7,385 nt of DNA, taken from contig CM001047.1 of NCBI GenBank assembly GCA_000183865.1, positions 1,923,951-1,931,335 of the forward strand, given 5' to 3'. The position numbers and the translations under genes are program-made. Origin of the DNA: Listeria marthii FSL S4-120. Lineage in GTDB: Bacteria > Bacillota > Bacilli > Lactobacillales > Listeriaceae. Shown here piece after piece: positions 1 through 5,097 of the stretch. The stretch's first letter is position 1. Each line of letters starts with the position of its first letter. The notes beneath the pieces are model-generated. The model ran no database searches. It was not told the origin of the DNA and saw only the letters and a list, made by a program, of their open reading frames with translations.

Positions 1-394
1 TGATATTGATCATTTTAAAGAAATTAATGATTTTCATGGCCATCAAGCTGGCAATACCGTCCTTGCGCAGTTTAGTAGCATTCTTAAAAATCGAACTTTT
101 CCACCAAGGACGATGTTTGCGCGAATTGGCGGGGAAGAATTCGCTGTTTTACTGCAAAATGTCGGTACAGAGCAAGCCGCGCTCATTGCTGATTTTTTCC
201 GGGAAGAAATTGAACGGGCCAAGTTCCCCTACAATCCCGCTAGTGGCAAAGTAACCGTATCCATCGGAGTCGCTTCCGCCAGTTCCAAATTCGCAACAAC
301 GGAATCGCTGTTTGAAGCTGCCGACCAAGCACTTTATCAAGCCAAACAAAACGGCCGCAACCAAATCGCTATTCATCAGGGGGAAATCGAATGA
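1..394 (+). CDS. dgcB: Diguanylate cyclase, C-terminal part of GGDEF domain (5' end outside window)
   Basis: This is the last 130 residues of a GGDEF-domain protein, open from the first complete codon at position 2. GGDEF enzymes condense two GTP into c-di-GMP. Visible in order are DIDHFKEIND followed by GHQAGN (metal and nucleotide binding), the active-site signature GGEEF at 128-142, VSIGVA, and the closing ADQALYQAKQNGRN. Every hallmark of the C-terminal two thirds of the domain is intact, so the enzyme is predicted to be active. The product-inhibition I-site (RxxD ending six residues before GGEEF) is absent: the aligned residues read PPRT. The sensory or membrane N-terminus lies upstream of the window. 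The stop overlaps the next start as ATGA (391-394), indicating translational coupling. The name dgcB rests on the Listeria order dgcA-dgcB-glycosidase-pdeC. Confidence is high for the domain and moderate for the symbol. Confidence 0.93.
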   Translation, partial: DIDHFKEINDFHGHQAGNTVLAQFSSILKNRTFPPRTMFARIGGEEFAVLLQNVGTEQAALIADFFREEIERAKFPYNPASGKVTVSIGVASASSKFATTESLFEAADQALYQAKQNGRNQIAIHQGEIE

Positions 395-1395
395 AACGAA
401 TTATTCTCATCTTAATTTTACTCGTCCTACTCGGCACTGGACTTTACTTTTTCCTACGACCTGAACCAAAAGACACTGTGAGCGCACCGAAAGAAACAAC
501 TCCTACTTCGACCACAGTGCAACAATATGTAAAAGAAAACTACACCGCCAAAAATGGTTTGATTATTGATTATAAAAATGCCCAAAACCCGCATTACTTA
601 GCCGAGAGCATCGGACTTTACATGGAATATTTAGTTGAAGTAAATGACAGCAAAACCTTCCAAGAACAAGTAACCAGTTTACAAAAAAACTTTATAACGA
701 ACGATAGCTTTATTAAATGGGAAGCGACTGACTCGACCACGACGAACGCGATTGTTGACGATTTCCGCATCACCGACGCCCTTTATCAAGCGAGCGAGAA
801 ATTCAAGCACAGTGCTTATACAAAACTGGCAGATAAACTATTAACAAATACTAAAAAATATAGCGCCGTTCAAGGTACACCAGTAGATTTCTATGATTTC
901 GTTCATAAGAAAAAAGCCGATACGCTTCATTTAAGCTATTTAAATATCGAAGCAATGCAACAGATTAACTATCGCGATAAAGCCTATCTCCCGATTCAAA
1001 CCGTGAACGCCGAACCATTTTTTACAGAAGTATTTCAAAATGGACAATTTCACTATGCCGATGCGAATGAAGTTAATATGATTGATCAAATGCTCATCGC
1101 GATTGCTTACTATGATGAAAACGGCGATATAGAGCCAAACTTCGATAACTTTTTACAAACTGAACTAGCTTCCAAAGGGAAAATTTATGCTCGTTACCAA
1201 CGAGAAACAAAGAAACAAAGCTCAGAAAACGAATCTACAGCCGTTTATGCCTTTTTGACACAGTATTTTAACAAGACAAATCAAGCTAAAAATGGTAAAA
1301 TCACCAAAGAGTTGTTAGAGAAAATGGACACGTCAAATCCTGAAACGACCCATTTTTTCGATTATATAAATAAAGAAATAACTCTTAAGAAATAA
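391..1395 (+). CDS. pssZ: Membrane-anchored family 8 glycoside hydrolase, PssZ-like
   Basis: The protein has 334 aa. Residues 4-22 are one hydrophobic segment preceded by K2 and R3 and followed by a T/P/S-rich linker (about 24-42). This predicts an N-in signal anchor with the catalytic domain outside the cell. There is no lipobox cysteine. The rest resembles divergent GH8 enzymes of the bacterial cellulase BcsZ type. E72, in the stretch HYLAESIGLYM, sits where GH8 has its proton-donor Glu (SEGxxYGM). D232, in NMIDQM, sits where GH8 has its catalytic Asp. The NAIVDDFR stretch (119-126) aligns with the conserved Asp-containing helix. I recall E72 and D232 being the catalytic pair reported for Listeria PssZ, a hydrolase of the Pss exopolysaccharide, and the numbering agrees here. 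The start is supported by AGGGGG at 378-383, inside the end of the upstream gene. Position between cyclase and phosphodiesterase genes fits a role in c-di-GMP-controlled matrix turnover. Confidence 0.85.
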   Translation: MKRIILILILLVLLGTGLYFFLRPEPKDTVSAPKETTPTSTTVQQYVKENYTAKNGLIIDYKNAQNPHYLAESIGLYMEYLVEVNDSKTFQEQVTSLQKNFITNDSFIKWEATDSTTTNAIVDDFRITDALYQASEKFKHSAYTKLADKLLTNTKKYSAVQGTPVDFYDFVHKKKADTLHLSYLNIEAMQQINYRDKAYLPIQTVNAEPFFTEVFQNGQFHYADANEVNMIDQMLIAIAYYDENGDIEPNFDNFLQTELASKGKIYARYQRETKKQSSENESTAVYAFLTQYFNKTNQAKNGKITKELLEKMDTSNPETTHFFDYINKEITLKK

Positions 1396-1396
1396 C

Positions 1397-1402
1397 GGAA
1401 AG
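1397..1402 (+). promoter_or_regulatory. Ribosome binding site of the EAL gene
   Basis: GGAAAG lies 11 nt before the ATG at 1414, in the 18-bp gap after the glycosidase stop. It is a weaker Shine-Dalgarno match than those of the malate enzyme and PFL genes. This suggests modest translation of the phosphodiesterase. Confidence 0.5.
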
Positions 1403-1413
1403 AAGTTGGACAA

Positions 1414-2097
1414 ATGAAAAAGCCCACTGTACGTGAGATTATTGATCAAAATCATTTTGATACAATATATGAACCGATTGTTGCTGTAGAAGATACACGC
1501 ATTTTCGGCTATGAGTCACTCACCCGCTTAAAAACAGATCACTGGAATGCGATTAGTGATTTTATCGAAGAAGCGGAACAGGATGGTCTGCAAAAAGCAT
1601 TTGAACTGCTCACGCTTCATAACGCAGTGAAACGCTTTAACAAAAGTGGAGATACGCCATTATTTGTCAATATTTCCTATGATACCTTTTTAGAAAATCA
1701 AGAAGAATTACATGATACCCTTCTTGATAACGGGAAAATAGTTTTTGAATTTTTGGAAACATCCAAGTTACCACAAGAGCGAATGAACGACTTAGACAAA
1801 CAACTACAGCTATTCCAGAAAAAACATGAGACTAAATTTGCTATTGATGATTTTGGCTCCGGTTATGCGGACTTACACCGTGTCTTTGCGCACCATTCTG
1901 ACTTTGTAAAAACCGACCGCTTACTACTTCGAGATTTATTCGAAAGCGACGGCAAAAAAATCTTCTTTGAGCAACTGCATAATTACGTCAAAAAACACCA
2001 CAAGTCCTTGATTGTCGAAGGTGTCGAAACAAAAGAACAGCTACAATTCCTCCAAGAGATTGGCATTCCTTACGCGCAAGGTTATTATTTTCATTAA
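1414..2097 (+). CDS. pdeC: Stand-alone EAL-domain c-di-GMP phosphodiesterase, PdeC-like
   Basis: The protein has 227 aa and is almost entirely one EAL domain, with no membrane segment or sensory domain, so it should act in the cytoplasm. EAL enzymes hydrolyse c-di-GMP to pGpG. The signature reads ESLTR (E34-R38), with ESL in place of EAL. Other conserved catalytic or metal positions are N86 (FVNIS), E112 (FEFLET), D145/D146 (DDFGSGY), K166 and D168 (VKTDR), E202 and E205 (VEGVET), and Q223 (QGYYFH). All are present, so activity is predicted. The gene ends right after QGYYFH, at the usual domain boundary. It lies 18 bp behind the glycosidase gene and is the last gene before a terminator, so it is probably co-transcribed with the cyclases it opposes. 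The name pdeC follows my recollection of the Listeria c-di-GMP literature for this locus (lmo1914). Confidence 0.9.
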   Translation: MKKPTVREIIDQNHFDTIYEPIVAVEDTRIFGYESLTRLKTDHWNAISDFIEEAEQDGLQKAFELLTLHNAVKRFNKSGDTPLFVNISYDTFLENQEELHDTLLDNGKIVFEFLETSKLPQERMNDLDKQLQLFQKKHETKFAIDDFGSGYADLHRVFAHHSDFVKTDRLLLRDLFESDGKKIFFEQLHNYVKKHHKSLIVEGVETKEQLQFLQEIGIPYAQGYYFH

Positions 2098-2104
2098 GTT
2101 TAAC

Positions 2105-2139
2105 AAAAGAAAATCTGATTGTTTTCAGGTTTTCTTTTT
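2105..2139 (+). terminator. Rho-independent terminator of the c-di-GMP operon
   Basis: The left arm 2105-2118 pairs with 2125-2138 as 14 base pairs with one G-U wobble, around the 6-nt loop 2119-2124. The right arm ends in a T-run at 2135-2139. The structure begins 7 nt after the EAL stop codon. The outer stem is A/T-rich, with A on the left arm and T on the right. Because the left arm is A-rich it could also work on the other strand, but no gene there needs it. Confidence 0.85.
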
Positions 2140-2151
2140 ATTTTGAATCAG

Positions 2152-2180
2152 TTGTTATTCTTCTTTCCCCCATGTAAAAT
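2152..2180 (+). promoter_or_regulatory. Sigma-A-type promoter of the malate enzyme/hydrolase unit
   Basis: The -35 element is TTGTTA (2152-2157) and the -10 element is TAAAAT (2175-2180), separated by exactly 17 bp. The matches to TTGACA and TATAAT are 4/6 and 5/6. Transcription would begin near 2187, giving a leader of about 22 nt that contains little more than the ribosome binding site. It lies directly after the upstream terminator, which fits a new transcription unit. No clear operator is visible around it. TAGAAT at 2185-2190 is a weaker alternative -10. Confidence 0.65.
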
Positions 2181-2194
2181 AGAATAGAATGAAA

Positions 2195-2200
2195 AAGGAG
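2195..2200 (+). promoter_or_regulatory. Ribosome binding site that decides the malate enzyme start
   Basis: AAGGAG ends 8 nt before the ATG at 2209. Its last G is also the first base of an in-frame GTG at 2200, which would be three codons upstream. A codon overlapping its own Shine-Dalgarno cannot be used with it, so ATG at 2209 is the start. Confidence 0.85.
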
Positions 2201-2208
2201 TGCTGAAA

Positions 2209-3852
2209 ATGACTTTAAAATCAGGTTTTGACTATCTAAATAATCCGCTATTAAACAAAGGAACTGCTTTTACAAATGAAGAACGGGCAAGCTATCACTT
2301 AGACGGATTACTGCCACCAATTATCGAAACAATCGAACAACAAGCCGCGCGCATCGAATATCAAATAGAAAACTTAGAAACAGCTTTACATAAACATCAA
2401 CTTTTAACCAACTTATATAACGAAAATCGCACGCTTTATTATTATGTTGTAACTAAAAATGTCACCGAGTATTTACCACTTATTTACACGCCAACAATTG
2501 GCGATGCTGTAATCCATTATCATACAGACTATAATGCTCCAGATGAAGCTTTATTTATCGATGCTTTTGCTCCAGAAAAACTACGTGCATCGATTGAAAA
2601 CTATGCTAAAAACAATCCGAATATCGATATGATTGTCATTACAGATGGTGAAGGTGTGCTAGGGATTGGAGATTGGGGCGTCAATGGTGTCAAAATCGCT
2701 GTAGGCAAATTAGCTGTTTATACGGTTGCCGCTGGACTTGCACCAGACCGCGTGCTCCCTGTTGTTATTGACGCTGGTACAAACAACAAAACACTCCTTG
2801 AGGATCCACGCTATTTAGGCAATAAACGTCCCCGACTTTCAGAAAATGAATACGATACATTTATCGCTCAATTGGTCGATGCAATGACAAGCGTTTTCCC
2901 AAAAGCCATCCTTCACTGGGAAGACTTTGGTCGCGCAAATGCAAGTCGTATTTTGCATAATTATCGCGAGGAAATTTGTACTTTTAATGATGATATTCAA
3001 GGAACCGGCGCGATGGTCGTTGCCGCAGTCCTTGCCACTATTCAAGTTTCTCGCATCCCCTTAAGCGAACAAAAGATTATTATTTTTGGTGCCGGAACTG
3101 CTGGTATTGGTATCGCTGACCAACTTAGCGGACAATTAATGCGCGAAACTGGCCTCTCTTTTGACGCTGCTAGAAAACATTTTTACTTAGTTGATCGAAA
3201 TGGTTTAGTCCTTGATCATATGACTGATTTAACTACTGGCCAAAAGAAATATGCGCATCCCGCTTCTGACTGGGAAAATACGCCGGTAGATACACTAGAA
3301 CATTTAGTTGAAGCTGTTCATCCAACCATGCTAATCGGCTGTTCTGGCGTTACTGGCGCGTTCAAAGAGAGCATCGTCAAAAAAATGGCGGAGCATACCG
3401 AACGACCAGCAATTTTACCACTTTCTAATCCAACCAAATTAGCCGAAGCAACTGCCGCAGATTTGATTAAGTGGACCGATGGAAAAGCACTTATCGTCAC
3501 AGGAAGCCCGTCTAAACCAGTAGAATACCAACATACTACCTATGAAATTGGCCAAGCAAACAACGCCCTACTTTATCCAGGACTTGGACTTGGTGCCCTT
3601 GTTACCCGCGCCAAATATATTACCGACGGCATGCTCGCTGCCGCATCAATGGCTGTCGCTAAGCAAATTTCGCCAAACGAACCCGGTGCTGCCCTTTTAC
3701 CACATGTCCGCACCCTTCGCGAAACGTCCCGCGCAGTAGCAATTGCTGTCGCCAATCAAGCAATAAAAGAAAACATCCAGCAAACGAAATTAACCAACGT
3801 CACCGAAGCCGTAGAGCTTGAAATGTGGCAACCTACGTATAAAGGAGTTTAG
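2209..3852 (+). CDS. Malolactic enzyme / NAD-dependent malic enzyme (malate decarboxylase)
   Basis: The protein has 547 aa, the usual length for bacterial malolactic and NAD-malic enzymes. It decarboxylates L-malate to lactate (malolactic) or to pyruvate with NADH formation (malic). Both activities use NAD and a divalent metal in the cytoplasm. The malic N-terminal domain shows YTPT (93-96, with the general-acid Tyr93), GIGDWG (152-157) and Lys167 in VGKL. Metal ligands are E238 and D239 (LHWEDFGR) and D262 (FNDDIQGT). The Rossmann domain starts at FGAGTAGIGIA (293-303) and has D329 after its second strand, as in NAD-specific enzymes. SNPT (406-409) and NNALLYPG (451-458) follow. GIGDWG, LHWEDFGR and the C-terminal half resemble lactic-acid-bacterial malolactic enzymes. 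YTPT, in contrast, is malic-enzyme-like (malolactic enzymes often have YDPT). I cannot settle which reaction it catalyses. It is the first gene of a two-gene unit. Confidence 0.9.
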   Translation: MTLKSGFDYLNNPLLNKGTAFTNEERASYHLDGLLPPIIETIEQQAARIEYQIENLETALHKHQLLTNLYNENRTLYYYVVTKNVTEYLPLIYTPTIGDAVIHYHTDYNAPDEALFIDAFAPEKLRASIENYAKNNPNIDMIVITDGEGVLGIGDWGVNGVKIAVGKLAVYTVAAGLAPDRVLPVVIDAGTNNKTLLEDPRYLGNKRPRLSENEYDTFIAQLVDAMTSVFPKAILHWEDFGRANASRILHNYREEICTFNDDIQGTGAMVVAAVLATIQVSRIPLSEQKIIIFGAGTAGIGIADQLSGQLMRETGLSFDAARKHFYLVDRNGLVLDHMTDLTTGQKKYAHPASDWENTPVDTLEHLVEAVHPTMLIGCSGVTGAFKESIVKKMAEHTERPAILPLSNPTKLAEATAADLIKWTDGKALIVTGSPSKPVEYQHTTYEIGQANNALLYPGLGLGALVTRAKYITDGMLAAASMAVAKQISPNEPGAALLPHVRTLRETSRAVAIAVANQAIKENIQQTKLTNVTEAVELEMWQPTYKGV

Positions 3853-3854
3853 TT

Positions 3855-4862
3855 ATGTTCTATAAAACGAAGCAATCACTAGATCAACTCGTCCAAAATG
3901 GCTCCACTCCCGGAATTAGTTATCAAATTAAAACTAATCATCTGGAAGAAAATAACATCATGGGATTAAAAGCTGTTTTTCCAGAAGCAGAAATCTTACC
4001 ACGAACAACAGAAAACATTTATGATATCGCTTCTTTGACCAAAGTAATTGCTACGACTACTCGTATTTTACAACTTATCGAACAACAAAGATTCCAATTA
4101 AACGACCCTATTCAAATGTATTTGCCAGATTTCCGGTACAATAATGTTACGATTATGCATTTACTCACACATAGCTCTGGGCTCGCGCAAAATATCCCTA
4201 ACTTTCAAATGAATGCACCTGAAGATGTGATGCGTTATGTGTACGCGACTAAACAAGTTAATCCACCCGGAACGGAAGTCACTTATGCTGATGCTAACTT
4301 CTTACTACTAGGTTATTTAATTAGCAAAGTTGACGGCAATTATGAACAAACCATTCAAAAACATATTCTAGAACCCCTAAAAATGACTCAATCAGGGTTT
4401 CATCCAACAAATAAAAAACAAGTCATCCCAACTGAACTTGATCAAACACGGGGCTTAATCCAAGGCGATGTCCATGATTTCAAAGCTTGGACAGCCAAAT
4501 CAGGCACCGGTCACGCAGGCCTCTTTAGTACGCTAGCTGATCTTTCCAAGTTCCGCGATGCGCTTATTTTGCAGCACGGGTCGCCAATCTTATCCGAACA
4601 AATGTTACAGCTCATGCAAACCAATCATACTCCTGGCCTCAACCGAAGTCGCGGGCTAGGCTGGGATCTGCGCGATGATTCTGTTTTATATCACACCGGC
4701 TTTACTGGAACTTTCATGGTACTCGATTTAAAACACCATGCCAGCTTAATCGTTCTTTCTAACCGTGTCCACCCAAGCCGCGCCAACCCAAATTTCGTTG
4801 ATAAGCGTGACAGCATTGTCGACACTTTTTTAGAAGAAGTTTCAAACACAAAGGAAGTCTAG
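3855..4862 (+). CDS. Serine beta-lactamase/PBP-like hydrolase (putative peptidase), no signal peptide
   Basis: The protein has 335 aa in the class C beta-lactamase / penicillin-binding-protein fold family. This serine hydrolase superfamily includes D,D-peptidases and esterases. The nucleophile motif is S60-L-T-K63, in IASLTKV. The second motif is Y144-A-D, in TYADANFLLLGYL, replacing the textbook YxN. The third is H280-T-G, in YHTGFTGTF, replacing KTG. LLTHSSGL (103-110) and GHAGLFST (219-226) are further family landmarks. No signal peptide or membrane segment is visible, so the product is probably cytoplasmic, which is unusual for a cell-wall enzyme. The substrate cannot be read from sequence. 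I recall this Listeria locus (lmo1916) being listed as a peptidase and a putative PBP. AAAGGAG at 3841-3847 lies inside the end of the malate enzyme gene, and the intergenic gap is only 2 bp, so the two genes are co-translated. There is no obvious functional link to malate metabolism. Confidence 0.85.
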   Translation: MFYKTKQSLDQLVQNGSTPGISYQIKTNHLEENNIMGLKAVFPEAEILPRTTENIYDIASLTKVIATTTRILQLIEQQRFQLNDPIQMYLPDFRYNNVTIMHLLTHSSGLAQNIPNFQMNAPEDVMRYVYATKQVNPPGTEVTYADANFLLLGYLISKVDGNYEQTIQKHILEPLKMTQSGFHPTNKKQVIPTELDQTRGLIQGDVHDFKAWTAKSGTGHAGLFSTLADLSKFRDALILQHGSPILSEQMLQLMQTNHTPGLNRSRGLGWDLRDDSVLYHTGFTGTFMVLDLKHHASLIVLSNRVHPSRANPNFVDKRDSIVDTFLEEVSNTKEV

Positions 4863-4884
4863 CATATTAGCTAGGCTTCTTTTT
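4851..4884 (+). terminator. Rho-independent terminator overlapping the end of the hydrolase gene
   Basis: Positions 4851-4863 pair with 4870-4882 as 13 base pairs including two G-U wobbles, around the 6-nt loop 4864-4869. A T-run at 4880-4884 follows. The left arm contains the last three codons and the stop (4860-4862) of the serine hydrolase gene, so coding sequence and terminator share bases. It separates the malate unit from the pyruvate formate-lyase gene. Confidence 0.82.
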
Positions 4885-4938
4885 CTGCCGTTCGCCTCCC
4901 GCCCTATTTTCGACAAAAAAACTGTATTAACACAGCCT

Positions 4939-4953
4939 TTGAAAGCCTTTTCT
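4939..4953 (+). promoter_or_regulatory. Possible CcpA cre-like site upstream of pfl
   Basis: TGAAAGCCTTTTCT at 4940-4953 fits the catabolite-responsive-element consensus TGWNANCGNTNWCA except at two positions: the central CG is CC, and the last A is T. It is about 145 bp before the PFL start codon. Because two informative positions are off, this is tentative. Confidence 0.25.
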
Positions 4954-4988
4954 AGTTATATAAAAGAAATTTATTTTCTTTCTCGTTT

Positions 4989-5021
4989 TATATTGTTTTC
5001 ATTTTCACAAAGGAGTATGCT
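4989..5021 (+). promoter_or_regulatory. Candidate promoter elements for pfl
   Basis: Two overlapping readings exist. In the first, TTGTTT (4993-4998) and TATGCT (5016-5021) are separated by exactly 17 bp, with transcription starting near 5028. In the second, TATATT (4989-4994, 5/6 to TATAAT) is the -10 with a poor -35, with transcription starting near 5001. The second would leave a leader of about 97 nt containing a short ORF. I cannot choose between them from sequence alone. Confidence 0.4.
4993..5010 (+). promoter_or_regulatory. Rex-operator-like 18-bp site upstream of pfl
   Basis: TTGTTTTCATTTTCACAA has the exact spacing of the Gram-positive Rex operator (TTGTGAA, 4 nt, TTCACAA). The right half-site is a perfect 7/7 and the left is 4/7 (TTGT kept). 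Rex is the NADH/NAD-sensing repressor that controls fermentation genes, including pfl, in many Firmicutes. The site covers the -35 of one candidate promoter (TTGTTT 4993-4998) and abuts the -10 of another (TATATT 4989-4994). Binding would therefore block transcription in either case. The inferred effect is repression at low NADH/NAD and release during anaerobic growth. Confidence 0.6.
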
Positions 5022-5026
5022 GTTCA

Positions 5027-5050
5027 ATGAAGAAAGATTCTAAAGACTAG
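5027..5050 (+). CDS. Possible 7-residue leader ORF upstream of pfl
   Basis: ATG at 5027 opens the reading frame MKKDSKD, ending in TAG at 5050. A good Shine-Dalgarno, AAAGGAG (5009-5015), lies 11 nt before it. An alternative ATG at 5017 (MLFNEERF, ending at 5043) is only 1 nt from the same Shine-Dalgarno and so is less likely. The peptide has no run of regulatory codons and no hairpin typical of attenuators that I can see. It would be made only if transcription starts upstream of 5009. It may simply be chance, and confidence is low. Confidence 0.25.
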   Translation: MKKDSKD

Positions 5051-5082
5051 TTTCTGGCTTTAAGTGAAAAGGAACACAATTG

Positions 5083-5090
5083 AAGGAGGA
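5083..5090 (+). promoter_or_regulatory. Strong ribosome binding site that decides the pfl start
   Basis: AAGGAGGA is a near-complete anti-Shine-Dalgarno match, with GGAGG ending 8 nt before the ATG at 5098. An in-frame TTG at 5080 would put this site inside the coding region, so ATG 5098 is chosen. The strength suits a highly expressed fermentation enzyme. Confidence 0.88.
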
Positions 5091-5097
5091 AATTATA

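Noticed and set aside
6..254. An 82-codon + strand frame overlapping the GGDEF coding region
   Set aside because: It is a shadow in another frame. The GGDEF frame from position 2 carries all family motifs.
2200..2208. GTG start three codons before the malate enzyme ATG
   Set aside because: The GTG overlaps the Shine-Dalgarno itself, whereas ATG 2209 is spaced correctly.
2839..3045. Minus-strand open frame inside the malate enzyme gene
   Set aside because: It has no ribosome binding site or recognisable domain and lies fully inside a well-supported gene.
3318..3755. Minus- and plus-strand open frames in the 3' half of the malate enzyme gene
   Set aside because: They are shadows of codon bias, with no initiation signals or family resemblance.
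4934..4950. Short direct repeat AGCCTTT with 10-bp period upstream of pfl
   Set aside because: Only two copies of 7 bp, which is too short to separate from chance.
4939..4964. Promoter TTGAAA (4939-4944) with TATAAA (4959-4964)
   Set aside because: The spacer is 14 bp, too short for sigma-A.
5080..5097. TTG start six codons before the PFL ATG
   Set aside because: It would place the AAGGAGGA ribosome binding site inside the gene, and ATG 5098 has ideal spacing.
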